This document shows positions 17,116 through 25,264 of a stretch of 64,000 nucleotides of DNA, in pieces (the first letter of the stretch is position 1; each line of letters begins with the position of its first letter). The position numbers and the translations under genes are program-made. A model generated the notes under the pieces. That model did no database searches and was not told the origin of the DNA. It was given only the letters and a program-made list of their open reading frames with translations. Source of the DNA: Candidatus Sedimenticola sp. (ex Thyasira tokunagai) (lineage in GTDB: Bacteria; Pseudomonadota; Gammaproteobacteria; Chromatiales; Chromatiaceae); contig CP134874.1 in NCBI GenBank assembly GCA_037318855.1, positions 372,598-436,597 of the forward strand. Direction: 5' to 3'.

Positions 17116-18231
17116 ATGACAGACCAAGCAGCTCCACAGGGCGTTCCCTACCTCTCACTCCAGCAGGAGTTCAGCGGACTTAAGGATGAGTGGTTCAGTG
17201 CCATCGAGGGGGCGGGTGCCACCGGCGCCTTTATTCTCGGCCCGAATGTACGGGCATTTGAGGAAGAGGCGGCAGCCTATGTTGGCAGCCGGCACGCTAT
17301 CGCCGTCGCTAACGGTACCGATGCGCTGGTGCTGTCGTTGCGGGCGCTGGATATTGGTCCCGGCGATGAGGTGATTACTACACCCTTCACCTTTTTTGCC
17401 ACCGCCGAGGCGATCTCGGTAGTCGGGGCGACCCCGGTGTTTGCCGATATCGAGGAGGGTAGTTTTAATCTCGATCCGGCCAGTGTCGCTGCCAAAGTGA
17501 CGGAACGGACCAAGGCGATATTGCCGGTACATATCTTCGGTAATCCTGCAGATATGAGCGCTATCAATGCATTGGCCCAAGCGCATGGCCTGCGAGTCAT
17601 TGAAGATGGTGCTCAGGCATTCGGTGCCCGCCATGGCGAGGCGACCGTGGGCAGTCTCGGTGACACCGGTTGCTTTAGCTTCTACCCCACCAAGGTGCTC
17701 GGCTGCTATGGCGACGGCGGTCTGATCACCACCAACAGTGACGCGGTGAAGGCGCGGCTGCTGAAACTGCGCAACCATGGAGCCAGCGCCCCCTTCACTC
17801 ACGATGAGCTGGGTTACAACAGTCGTCTGGATGAGGTGCAGGCGGCACTGCTTCGCATCAAGCTGCGCAAGCTGAAGGATGATGTTGCCGCCCGCAACAG
17901 GATAGCAGACCTCTATGACCGTCACTTGGCAGGCCTTGATCTGGTCACCCCGGTACGCCCGGCAGGTGGCCGTCACGCCTTTAACCTCTACACTATTCGT
18001 CACCCACGCCGGGATGCCCTGCGGGCTCATCTTAATGAGAACAAGGTGGGCAATAGCCAGTGCTACCCCCTGGGGCTGCACCTTCAGGCGATCTATCAGG
18101 GTCTGGGCTACAAAGCAGGTGATCTGCCGGTGGTGGATGGTCTCTGCAATGAGACCCTCTCACTGCCAATTTTCCCTGCGATGACCGCCGAGCAGGTGAG
18201 CCGCGTTTGTGAGTTGGTGGCTGAGGTTTGA
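17116..18231 (+). CDS. gnnB: DegT/DnrJ-family PLP aminotransferase, GnnB-like
   Basis: A sugar aminotransferase of 371 residues. Motifs: VANGTDALVLSLRAL, TPFTFFATAEAIS, EDGAQAFGA, and FSFYPTKVLGCYGDGG, where the Lys is the pyridoxal-phosphate residue. GYNSRLDEVQAA is the usual family block. Together with the upstream oxidoreductase it would convert UDP-3-keto-GlcNAc to UDP-GlcNAc3N. That nucleotide lets LpxA place an amide-linked acyl chain on lipid A. The substrate is inferred from the pairing, not from sequence alone. A 24-bp perfect hairpin follows 75 bases after its stop. Confidence 0.8.
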   Translation: MTDQAAPQGVPYLSLQQEFSGLKDEWFSAIEGAGATGAFILGPNVRAFEEEAAAYVGSRHAIAVANGTDALVLSLRALDIGPGDEVITTPFTFFATAEAISVVGATPVFADIEEGSFNLDPASVAAKVTERTKAILPVHIFGNPADMSAINALAQAHGLRVIEDGAQAFGARHGEATVGSLGDTGCFSFYPTKVLGCYGDGGLITTNSDAVKARLLKLRNHGASAPFTHDELGYNSRLDEVQAALLRIKLRKLKDDVAARNRIADLYDRHLAGLDLVTPVRPAGGRHAFNLYTIRHPRRDALRAHLNENKVGNSQCYPLGLHLQAIYQGLGYKAGDLPVVDGLCNETLSLPIFPAMTAEQVSRVCELVAEV

Positions 18232-18305
18232 GTTTGAGCGGGAATAGATAGGCTGCGAATGAATGTAAATGAACCCAACTAGTTGATATTGCAGCCGCCT
18301 GTCTG

Positions 18306-18422
18306 CCCCCTCACCCTAACCCTCTCCCCACCGGGGAGAGGGTTAGGGTGAGGGGGTCAATAGGTAACTTATTGATTTAATACACCCTCATCCTAGCCTT
18401 CTCCCTCGTAGGGAGAAGGGAC
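18306..18422. repeat. REP-like palindromic element, copy 1
   Basis: A perfect 24-base inverted repeat (18306-18329 and 18333-18356, rich in CCCTAACCCTC and GAGGGTTAGGG) with a 3-base loop. A 41-base segment (18353-18393) recurs reverse-complemented at 36752-36793 with one mismatch. A second, smaller palindrome (TTCTCCCTCGTAGGGAGAA) closes the element. It sits between gnnB and hisC and could also terminate gnnB transcripts. Confidence 0.75.
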
Positions 18423-18506
18423 GGTCTAATCAAGCTTTGTTATGTCATTTGAACACCGAAACTTAAGTGTGAATAGAATGTTGAACTTGACCAACTGGAG
18501 TTTCCC

Positions 18507-19568
18507 ATGAGCCGTTTCTGGAGCGAGTTGGTAGATAAACTGACCCCCTATGTACCGGGTGAACAGCCCAAGGGGACTGATCTAACCAAACTCAATACCA
18601 ATGAGAATCCCTACGCTCCTTCACCCAGGGTACTGGCGGCACTAAAGGAGGAGGCGTCGGAGAGCCTGCGCCTCTATCCCGATCCCAACGGTGATCGCCT
18701 CAAAGGGGCGGTGGCAGATTTCTACAGCATCTCACCCCGCCAGGTGTTTGTCGGCAACGGCTCCGATGAGGTGCTTGCCCACTGCTTTCAGGCGCTGCTC
18801 AAGCAGTCACAGCCGATTCTCTTCCCGGATATCACCTACAGCTTCTATCCGGTCTACTGCGGCCTCTATGATGTTGCCTACCAGACAGTGCCTCTTACCG
18901 ACAGTTTTGAGATAGACCCTGCGGACTACCGGCAGCCCAACGGCGGCATTATCTTCCCCAATCCCAATGCCCCCACTGGCTGCCTGCTGCCGCTTACGGC
19001 CATTGAATCAATACTTGAGGCAAATCCTGACTCAGTGGTGGTGGTAGATGAAGCCTACATCGACTTTGGCGGTGACAGTGCCGCAACTCTGGTCTCCCGC
19101 TACCCCAATCTGCTGGTAATCCAGACGCTGTCGAAATCACGCTCTCTGGCCGGGCTACGGGTCGGATTTGCCATTGGTGATGAAGCGTTGATAGAGGGGC
19201 TGGAGCGGGTAAAAAACAGCTTCAACTCCTACCCACTGGACCGTTTTGCCATCGCCGGCGGTGCCATCGCCATGGAAGACCGCGACTACTTCAACCAGTG
19301 TCGCCAACGCATCATCAACTCCCGTGACGATCTGGCCGGAAAATTGAACAGCCTCGGTTTTCAGGTACTCCCTTCGGCAGCCAACTTCCTATTTGTCCGC
19401 CACCCCGAGCAGGATGCCGAAACACTGGCTTTGAAGTTGCGTGAGAAGGGGATCATCGTGCGTTACTTCAAAAAGCCCCGCATCGATCAGTTCCTGCGTA
19501 TTACCGTGGGTACGGAAGATGAGTGCGGAAAGCTCTGTTCGGCGCTGGAAGAGATGCTGCCAGGGTAG
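18507..19568 (+). CDS. hisC: Histidinol-phosphate aminotransferase
   Basis: A PLP fold-type I enzyme of 353 residues that aminates imidazole-acetol phosphate in histidine synthesis. Seen: [55 protein letters not shown], and the Lys motif [18 protein letters not shown]. The C-terminal [15 protein letters not shown] is typical of HisC. It is not inside a his operon here, so it may be a second copy or serve aromatic amino acids. The stretch 19569-19864 after it holds no gene; it contains a 21-base palindrome (TAGTTACAT-CAC-ATGTAACTA, 19627-19647). Confidence 0.88.
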   Translation: MSRFWSELVDKLTPYVPGEQPKGTDLTKLNTNENPYAPSPRVLAALKEEASESLRLYPDPNGDRLKGAVADFYSISPRQVFVGNGSDEVLAHCFQALLKQSQPILFPDITYSFYPVYCGLYDVAYQTVPLTDSFEIDPADYRQPNGGIIFPNPNAPTGCLLPLTAIESILEANPDSVVVVDEAYIDFGGDSAATLVSRYPNLLVIQTLSKSRSLAGLRVGFAIGDEALIEGLERVKNSFNSYPLDRFAIAGGAIAMEDRDYFNQCRQRIINSRDDLAGKLNSLGFQVLPSAANFLFVRHPEQDAETLALKLREKGIIVRYFKKPRIDQFLRITVGTEDECGKLCSALEEMLPG

Positions 19569-19864
19569 GGGTAGGTTTCAGCTCTGTGAGTCGGTAGTGG
19601 TGAAGGTGTTCATTGCGGCAGAGGTTTAGTTACATCACATGTAACTACCCAGATCGTATCCTGGGCTGAGCTTGCAAAAATCGGGGTGAAAGGTGTGCTG
19701 ACGCTGATTCTGGTGGAGCAGGCGCATTAGCGCATATTTACCACAAACTGAGGGTTGTCATCGATTGTTACCATGCCCCTTGGATGTTCAATCTTTTCTA
19801 AAATTGATCGAGTCTGACCCCGTCGATCTGTACAAGGTGTCTACTAATTGTGGGTAACTCGGAC

Positions 19865-19948
19865 GCCTAACGCCTAAATTTGGGGCGTATTTTTTGATGC
19901 GAGGAACGAGCAGCGAAAAATACGTCTCTCAACATTTTCTTGTTGGGC
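19865..19948 (-). repeat. attC-like recombination site 1 (integron cassette end)
   Basis: On the minus strand the site runs from GCCCAAC to GTTAGGC; on the plus strand GCCTAAC (19865-19871) and GTTGGGC (19942-19948). Both fit the RYYYAAC/GTTRRRY core pattern. Inside, a 9-base stem CGTATTTTT/AAAAATACG (19886-19894, 19916-19924) gives the expected hairpin. It begins 6 bases after the stop of the gene at 19955-20302 (minus). Confidence 0.7.
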
Positions 19949-19954
19949 GACAAT

Positions 19955-20302
19955 TTAGTCGAACGCATCCCTAACCTCTCTTGCAACAATCAGCCTTAGC
20001 GCTGTTACAGACGCTAATAGTGCTAGTAATGAGCAAATCTTGACCATCCAATTCATCAGATTACCACCTGCTGAGGCAACATCGAAGAAAAGAAAAAGGA
20101 TAAAACCTCCACTTACAGCGGTGTATAAAAAAACACCGATGGCAGACCACACTCCAAATTTCCTTCTGTTGTATATTCCATACACTGCAAGTGTTGTAAA
20201 TCCAATTAGCAACAGGTTTTCAATCAATAAGGACAAAACACCTATCACTCCTAGCAGGGCGATTATGATCTTGATCCTATGGTCGACCTCATCCTCTGAC
20301 AT
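19955..20302 (-). CDS. Small membrane protein in an integron-type cassette
   Basis: A 115-residue protein with about four hydrophobic segments (IIIALLGVIGVLSLLI, LLLIGFTTLAVYGIY, WSAIGVFLYTAVSGGFILFLFF, MVKICSLLALLASV) separated by short charged loops. No family is recognised. It starts 28 bases after the attC core at 20331-20337 and ends 6 bases before the next attC-like site, exactly the layout of a gene cassette. The base composition is clearly more AT-rich than in the flanking housekeeping genes. Confidence 0.65.
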   Translation of the reverse strand: MSEDEVDHRIKIIIALLGVIGVLSLLIENLLLIGFTTLAVYGIYNRRKFGVWSAIGVFLYTAVSGGFILFLFFDVASAGGNLMNWMVKICSLLALLASVTALRLIVAREVRDAFD

Positions 20303-20330
20303 TAGAACACTTTTCGCCTCTTTCTTGTTC

Positions 20331-20375
20331 GCCTAACGTTCAGCGCCGGAGTCTGCGTTTCGCTGCTTGTTAAAT
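20331..20375 (-). repeat. attC-like recombination site 2 (short)
   Basis: Plus-strand cores GCCTAAC (20331-20337) and GTTAAAT (20369-20375), with CAGCG/CGCTG pairing inside. At 45 bases it is shorter than most attC sites. The TAA stop of the upstream cassette gene (minus strand) lies inside the core, which is common in cassettes. Confidence 0.6.
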
Positions 20376-20742
20376 GCATTCTCTATCAGTATTTTTTTGC
20401 AATTCCATGACAGCTCCTTTGTAACTAGAAATGCTTTCTTTGAATGGCATAAAGCTTGTTAGGCAGTAACCGTATTTATTGTATGAGATGCTTGGCCACT
20501 CCATGATATAGCCTGACAAGCCTCCGGTGCCACCCAATAGCTTTTGTTTTTTTATATATACAGAGTACTTTCCCTTGTTGTCTGTGATTCCTGTCCCCAG
20601 AATTTTGGAATTATTTGTATATGCCGTCACTGCCTCATAGCGTATTTCAACAAGAACACCTTCGATAGGCAGGTAATCCCCCCGAGAAATAGTGGCGTTT
20701 ATAAGTAGAATTTTCCAATATAGAGGTTCAAGGAGAATCTAC

Positions 20743-21135
20743 ATGAAGAGATCACGCTACAGCGAGTCACAGATCATCAGTATCCTGAAAGAGGCTGAAA
20801 GCGGTATACCGGTTGCCGAACTCTGCCGAAAGCATGGTATGAGTGATGCCACTTTCTACAATTGGCGCTCCAAATATGGTGGCATGGACGTCTCCATGAT
20901 GAAGCGGATGAAAGAGCTGGAAGAAGAGAACCGGCGCCTAAAAAAGATGTATGCCGAAGAGCGACTGAAGGCTGAGATTGTTCAGGAAGCCCTTGAAAAA
21001 AGTGGTGAAGCCATCTCGACGAAAAGAGATGGCCAAACGTGCGGTAGAAGAACGCCACGCCTCTATTCGCCTCGTCTGCCAGGCCTTCAGCATCAGCGAG
21101 ACCTGTTACCGTTACCAGGCAAAGCTGTCCGGTGA
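20743..21135 (+). CDS. IS3-family transposase OrfA
   Basis: Starts [21 protein letters not shown] with a helix-turn-helix ([24 protein letters not shown]) followed by a Leu/Glu-rich coiled coil ([14 protein letters not shown]). These features are standard for OrfA of IS3 elements. The stop at 21135 lies well past the usual OrfA end; after EALEK the frame reads through DNA that encodes orfB in the +1 frame. A run of six A at the junction (GAAAAAAGTGG) is a likely frameshift site for the OrfAB fusion. Confidence 0.88.
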   Translation: MKRSRYSESQIISILKEAESGIPVAELCRKHGMSDATFYNWRSKYGGMDVSMMKRMKELEEENRRLKKMYAEERLKAEIVQEALEKSGEAISTKRDGQTCGRRTPRLYSPRLPGLQHQRDLLPLPGKAVR

Positions 21136-21829
21136 TAATGCGTACATAGCAGATTGGCTGCTGCGCCTGACAACGACTAACCGCACATGGGGTTTCGGCC
21201 TCTGTTTCCTGTATCTACGCAATGTGAAAGGCTACGGCTACAATCACAAGCGCGTATACCGGATATACCGGGAGCTTGAGCTGAACCTGCGAATCAAACC
21301 AAAACGCCGCCTCAAGCGGGACAGGCCGGATGAACTGTCAGTACCCCGGCAGATCAATGACATGTGGTCGATGGACTTCATGCATGACCGGCTGAATGAT
21401 GGTCGCAGCTTCCGCACTTTCAATGTAATCGATGACTACAACCGTGAAGGGCTGGGCATTGAGGTGGACTTATCGTTACCCGCACTTCGAGTGATACGCT
21501 CACTGGAACGAATCATTGAGTGGCGTGGGGAACCCAGGGCAATACGTTGTGACAATGGCCCTGAATACATCAGCCATCAGCTTGTGGAATGGGCCGCCAA
21601 AAGAAAAATTGTCCTCCATTACATTCAACCAGGCAATCCTCAGCAAAACGCTTATGTGGAGCGATTCAATCGTACCGTGAGGCACGAATGGCTGGATCAA
21701 CATCTATTCGAATCCATCGTCCATGCACAAGATACTGCGACCCAATGGCTATGGCGTTACAATAATGAAAGACCCCATATGGCGCTGGGAGGAATAACAC
21801 CAGCACAGAAGTTGGCTCAGGCCGCATAA
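20978..21829 (+). CDS. IS3-family transposase OrfB (DDE integrase)
   Basis: A retroviral-integrase-type catalytic domain: the HTH_21-like region [20 protein letters not shown], then the DDE acids in [17 protein letters not shown] and [10 protein letters not shown]. The end [14 protein letters not shown] is typical. It overlaps orfA in another frame and is probably made as a frameshift fusion. No disabling mutation is seen in this copy. Confidence 0.92.
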   Translation: MFRKPLKKVVKPSRRKEMAKRAVEERHASIRLVCQAFSISETCYRYQAKLSGDNAYIADWLLRLTTTNRTWGFGLCFLYLRNVKGYGYNHKRVYRIYRELELNLRIKPKRRLKRDRPDELSVPRQINDMWSMDFMHDRLNDGRSFRTFNVIDDYNREGLGIEVDLSLPALRVIRSLERIIEWRGEPRAIRCDNGPEYISHQLVEWAAKRKIVLHYIQPGNPQQNAYVERFNRTVRHEWLDQHLFESIVHAQDTATQWLWRYNNERPHMALGGITPAQKLAQAA

Positions 21830-21995
21830 CTGCTACTTTTGAGCGCCACTATAAATGGGGGGATTACCGGCATTGATGTTTCTGAGTCAATTACTTTTCC
21901 AGATACGTAATAACCACCCACATGCTTATATGAAGCACACCCTGACAACAAGAGTATTGAGGAAGTGAATATTAAGTAAGAGTAATTCATACCGC

Positions 21996-22061
21996 ATTTA
22001 ACGTTGCCTTCAGCGGAGCAGGCGCGTTAGCGACTGCGTCCGATGGAAGGCCTGGTTATGC
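21996..22061 (-). repeat. attC-like recombination site 3
   Basis: Plus-strand cores ATTTAAC (21996-22002) and GTTATGC (22055-22061), with GCCTTC/GAAGGC pairing inside. The site lies 10 bases past the stop codon of the gene at 22072 (minus strand) and 5 bases before the ATG of the next cassette gene. A further core-like GCATAAC at 22521-22527 precedes the first gene of the array. Confidence 0.7.
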
Positions 22062-22071
22062 GCTGGCATTC

Positions 22072-22512
22072 TCATTTTGGTAACACCAACGTTTTTTCGT
22101 CTGAATAATAATGCTCTGGGAGTACAGAAGGCTGTTTCCCGGCACACTCGTTCATTGGAACACCCGCTAAATCATATTTAGCGCAATCGCTACACACAAA
22201 GCCCTTTTTCAAATCAAAACTGGATAGTTGACTACCATCACGGCAAGGTGAGTAAGTTACAAAAAGGTCCTTTCTGATTGAACGATAGATATTCTTCACA
22301 ACACCAGGATCTTCTTCATAAATAGGATGCTTTTGACTTTCCAGTTTAGCGATCGCTTCATGAGACCTTTTGACGACAAGTACATATCCATTGCTGGTTT
22401 TCATTCGCATTAACCCACTATCTGGGAATCGTGATACATCAAATATTACTTTGTCGTCACCGGCGAATGCTGATGAACAAGTTAGTATAATAATTAGTGC
22501 TATCTTATTCAT
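22072..22512 (-). CDS. Exported cassette protein with Cys-rich C-terminal half
   Basis: A signal peptide (MNKIALIIILTCSSAFAGDD) is followed by about 125 mature residues. The start at 22512 is preferred over 22524. The C-terminal half carries YSPCRDGS, FVCSDCAKYDLAG and MNECAG. The CxxC-xxDxxG pattern loosely recalls the second Rieske cluster motif, but the His ligands are missing, so an iron-sulfur role is not supported. It is more likely a small periplasmic disulfide or metal-binding protein. It sits between a core-like GCATAAC upstream and an attC-like site downstream, the layout of an integron cassette. Confidence 0.6.
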   Translation of the reverse strand: MNKIALIIILTCSSAFAGDDKVIFDVSRFPDSGLMRMKTSNGYVLVVKRSHEAIAKLESQKHPIYEEDPGVVKNIYRSIRKDLFVTYSPCRDGSQLSSFDLKKGFVCSDCAKYDLAGVPMNECAGKQPSVLPEHYYSDEKTLVLPK

Positions 22513-22524
22513 TTTTTTACGCAT

Positions 22525-22885
22525 AACAGTCAGTAGCGGGAAACCTGCCTTAAAACCCGCCTATATTCAATTTCGGTGTGCAACATGCCCTGAAACCCGC
22601 AGAATTCGACATGGATTCGGGAAAATAGCTTGGAAAAATCGGGCTGTTTGCCGTCTATAAACGGTTGAGGCAGTTCCATTGCGTGTGAAATTATTTCCCT
22701 GTTTTGATTATTATTAACTGATTTTTATGCAGTTTACCAGAGGCCAAAACCTGCTTCTGCAATTAACTCTGCTTTGCGGTGTCTGTGAAAAGCGGAGTTT
22801 TGCCTTCTATCCCGCACATTCTTAAATTATGAGCATAATAGTTGGTGCGGAGGCTGTGCCATATTCTTTGCGGCGGGGGGTGCTC
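22525..22885. other. AT-rich intergenic boundary of the cassette region
   Basis: About 360 bases without a convincing gene. It begins with the core-like GCATAAC and contains small GC-rich inverted segments (GCGGG near 22540, CCCGC near 22558) and a partly palindromic stretch (GCAAAACTCC-like sequence near 22793-22812). It separates the cassette array from pdxA. No integrase gene is present here. Confidence 0.4.
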
Positions 22886-23875
22886 CTACTGCGATGGTCC
22901 CGTTCCCCCAACCATCTCACAAGCACAAGCAATCGCCGCTTCAAGGCTGCCCAGTTCTGCGTTACCGCTGCCTGCCAGCTCCAGGGCAGTGCCGTGATCC
23001 ACTGAGGTGCGGATGATGGGGAGTCCGAGGGTGATGTTGACGGCGCGGCCAAATCCCAGATGTTTGAGCACCGGTAGCCCCTGGTCGTGATACATCGCCA
23101 AGACGGCGTCGGCATGCTCCAGGTAGCGGGGGGTGAAGAGGGTGTCGGCTGGGAGGGGACCTTCCAGTGCCATGCCTTCCTGTCGCAGCTTTTTCAGTAC
23201 CGGGGTGATGGTTTCAATCTCTTCCATCCCCATATGCCCACCTTCTCCGGCATGGGGATTAAGCCCACACACCAGTATGCGTGGATTTTCGATAGCGAAA
23301 CGGTTGACCAGATCCTGGTGGAGGATGCGCGTTACCTGTTCCAGTGACTCCTGGGTGATGGCGGCGCTGATATCCTTCAGCGGTAGATGAGTGGTGGCCA
23401 GGGCGACTCGCAGTTCGGGGCAGGCGAGCATCATTACCGGTGTTCCACCGGTGATGTCGGCCAGAAACTCGGTGTGCCCGGAGAAGGGGATACCTGCCTC
23501 GTTGATGATGCCTTTGTGGACCGGGCCTGTCACCAGAGCGCTGAATTTTCCGGAAAGGCAGCCACCGGCCGCCTGTTGCAGTGTCGCCAGTACATAGGGG
23601 GCGTTGGCGGCATTGAGCACTCCGGCATCCGCCGGTTCGAGCATGGTCACCGGCAGAATCCCTATCTGCCCCGCCTCCAGGGGTGGCGTACGCTCCTCGT
23701 CATAGAGCTCTATCTTCAGCGGCAGGCCGAGTGTGGCGGCTCTGGCGTAGAGCAGGTCGGGATCACAAACAGCGACCAGTGGGTAGTCACGGTGCTGCTG
23801 GGCCAGGGTAACGCAGAGATCGGGGCCAATACCGGCGGGATCGCCGGGTGTCAGGGCGAGAGGGGCGTGCAGCAT
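22886..23875 (-). CDS. pdxA: 4-hydroxythreonine-4-phosphate dehydrogenase
   Basis: An NAD-dependent dehydrogenase that feeds the deoxyxylulose-5-phosphate-dependent pyridoxal-phosphate route. The 329 residues begin [15 protein letters not shown], a PdxA signature. Further blocks are [26 protein letters not shown], where metal and substrate contacts lie, [17 protein letters not shown] and [17 protein letters not shown]. It follows surA with about 37 bases between, in the usual lptD-surA-pdxA order. The rsmA gene normally next in line is missing. Confidence 0.95.
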   Translation of the reverse strand: MLHAPLALTPGDPAGIGPDLCVTLAQQHRDYPLVAVCDPDLLYARAATLGLPLKIELYDEERTPPLEAGQIGILPVTMLEPADAGVLNAANAPYVLATLQQAAGGCLSGKFSALVTGPVHKGIINEAGIPFSGHTEFLADITGGTPVMMLACPELRVALATTHLPLKDISAAITQESLEQVTRILHQDLVNRFAIENPRILVCGLNPHAGEGGHMGMEEIETITPVLKKLRQEGMALEGPLPADTLFTPRYLEHADAVLAMYHDQGLPVLKHLGFGRAVNITLGLPIIRTSVDHGTALELAGSGNAELGSLEAAIACACEMVGGTGPSQ

Positions 23876-23912
23876 CTATTTGTCGCCTGTTCGAGGTGGC
23901 TGTTTGCCGGAA

Positions 23913-25229
23913 TCAGTTCTGGTTGAGGCGAATTTCGATATAGGCCTCATCCTTTAGCCGTCGCAGGAAGAGCTCAGTCTGTTCCGTGGTCTTTCTTTTG
24001 CGCACTGCTTCACGAGCCTTTGATTTGAGTACGTCCTCGGTGCTGTCGTGTTGGCGCTGTCCCAGTACCTGAATCAGATGCCAGCCAAACTCCGTACGGA
24101 AAGGCTCACTCAGCTGATCCTTTTCGAGTTTGCCCATCTCCTCTTCATAACGGGGCAGCAGGTCGCCCGGGTTGACCCAACCGAGATCGCCGCCTTTGAT
24201 GGCAGAACCTTTGTCGTCGGAGTGGGAGCGGGCCAGCAGTGCAAAGTCATCACCGCCTTCTATACGCTGTTTCAGCCGCTCCAGGCGGCCTCTGGCATCA
24301 TCGTCCGATGTCACTTCATTGGTATGGATCAGGATATGGCGGGTATGGGTCTGGGTGATAATGTGACGCTCTCCACCCTTATAGTCGGCGAGCTTGACGA
24401 TGTGGTAGCCGCTGGGGGTGTGAATGGGGTCGCTGATCTCGCCGCGCTCCATCTTCTCAACCCGGTCGACAAACAGGGAGGGGAGTTGCTCGGCGGGGCG
24501 CCAGCCCAGATCACCACCCTCAAGCGCCTTGCCCCCTTCGGAATGGGTCAGGGCGATGGTGTGGAAATCGGCGCCACCGCGCAATCTCTTAACGATCTCT
24601 TTTGCTCTCTTTTCGGCGGTACTCAGCGCTTCGGGTGATGCCGCTTCCGGCGTACTGACGAGAATGTGCCGCAGATGGTAGGCAGATCGCCCGCTGGATG
24701 ATCCGGACTGACGAGAGATGAGGGCCGCTACCTCCTGGTCGGTAACACGGATATGCCGGCGTATCTGCTGCTCACGCATGCGCTGTAGCAGGATCTGGTC
24801 ACGGATACTGTCACGGAAAGAGGCATAGCTAAGTCCCTCCGCTTCCAGTGCCTGCCTGAATTGTGAGAGTGTCAGGTTATTTTTGCGGGCGATATTGTTC
24901 AGTGCCTGAGCCACGACCCCCTGGCTGACACTGATACCGGCCCGTTCAGCAGCACTGATCTGCAGCTTTTTCATGATCAGGCGGTCGAGTACCTGCTTCT
25001 CCACAACCGAACGGGGTGGCAGCTGTTTTCCACTCTGTCTCAGCTGGGTAACAATGGTGCGAATATCATTATCAAGTTCGCTGCGCACCACCACGTCGTC
25101 ATCAATGATGGCGACGATGTTATCGATTTCTTCCGTCGCGGCGATTGCCGTGGTGATTGTGCTGCTGAGAATGAGAGTACCCAGTAGAGCATTTCTGAAA
25201 AACTGTTTAAATATCATCTTGGTTGTCAT
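23913..25229 (-). CDS. surA: Periplasmic chaperone and peptidyl-prolyl isomerase SurA
   Basis: Chaperone for outer-membrane barrel proteins such as LptD. A signal peptide (hydrophobic LLGTLILSSTITTAIA) is followed by the N-terminal substrate-binding core (INDNIV-like IDNIVAIIDDDVVVRSELD). Two parvulin (PpiC) domains come next: the first near YHLRHILVSTPEA to GGDLGWRPAEQLPSLF, the second near THTRHILIHTNEV to GGDLGWVNPGDLLP. A C-terminal helix closes the protein. The 438 residues are normal. It lies 35 bases behind lptD and is surely cotranscribed with it and pdxA. Confidence 0.95.
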   Translation of the reverse strand: MTTKMIFKQFFRNALLGTLILSSTITTAIAATEEIDNIVAIIDDDVVVRSELDNDIRTIVTQLRQSGKQLPPRSVVEKQVLDRLIMKKLQISAAERAGISVSQGVVAQALNNIARKNNLTLSQFRQALEAEGLSYASFRDSIRDQILLQRMREQQIRRHIRVTDQEVAALISRQSGSSSGRSAYHLRHILVSTPEAASPEALSTAEKRAKEIVKRLRGGADFHTIALTHSEGGKALEGGDLGWRPAEQLPSLFVDRVEKMERGEISDPIHTPSGYHIVKLADYKGGERHIITQTHTRHILIHTNEVTSDDDARGRLERLKQRIEGGDDFALLARSHSDDKGSAIKGGDLGWVNPGDLLPRYEEEMGKLEKDQLSEPFRTEFGWHLIQVLGQRQHDSTEDVLKSKAREAVRKRKTTEQTELFLRRLKDEAYIEIRLNQN

Positions 25230-25264
25230 GAAGTCTGTTGTTGCCCGGTGGTTGTGGGAGTCGC

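Larger units (their letters stand above)
20672..21868 (+). mobile_element. IS3-family insertion sequence, 1197 bp
   Basis: Terminal inverted repeats begin GGTAATCCCCCC on both ends and continue with a shared ATAGTGGCG. A 4-base target duplication GGCA flanks it (20668-20671 and 21869-21872). It carries orfA and orfB in the IS3 arrangement. The 4-base duplication and the C-rich ends suggest the IS407 group. It looks complete and recently inserted: the target gene reads through cleanly when the element is removed. Confidence 0.92.
20370..21990 (-). pseudogene. Cassette lipoprotein gene interrupted by an IS3-family element
   Basis: Two parts flank the insertion: the 5' part 21869-21990 (ATG at 21990, MNYSYLIF, then SSILLLSGCAS with a lipobox Cys) and the 3' part 20370-20671. 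Removing the IS and one copy of the 4-base duplication rejoins the frame exactly (SETSMP then IEGVLVEIRYEAVTA), giving about 140 residues. The mature protein continues GVLVEIRYEAV and later GTGITDNKGKYSVYI, which resembles the carboxypeptidase-regulatory or SdrD-like beta-sandwich (CarboxypepD_reg) pattern. Native role unknown. The ATG lies just past the attC-like core at 21996-22002, as in normal cassettes. Confidence 0.75.

Noticed and set aside
17155-18081. A 308-codon minus-strand ORF opposite the aminotransferase
   Set aside because: Antisense to a well-conserved DegT gene; no recognisable motif, signal or start context.
18300-18425. A CRISPR array at the repeat-rich gap near 18.3 kb
   Set aside because: The repeats are palindromic REP-like units without regular spacers, and no cas gene is present; the same applies to 36.6-36.9 kb.
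19690-19740. A fourth attC-like site near GGAGCAGGCGCATTAGCGC, which resembles part of attC site 3
   Set aside because: No paired RYYYAAC/GTTRRRY cores at a fitting distance were found, so it is at most a remnant.
22072-22512. Calling the cassette protein a Rieske iron-sulfur protein
   Set aside because: Only a loose CxxC-xxDxxG similarity; the His ligands needed for a Rieske cluster are not in the right places.
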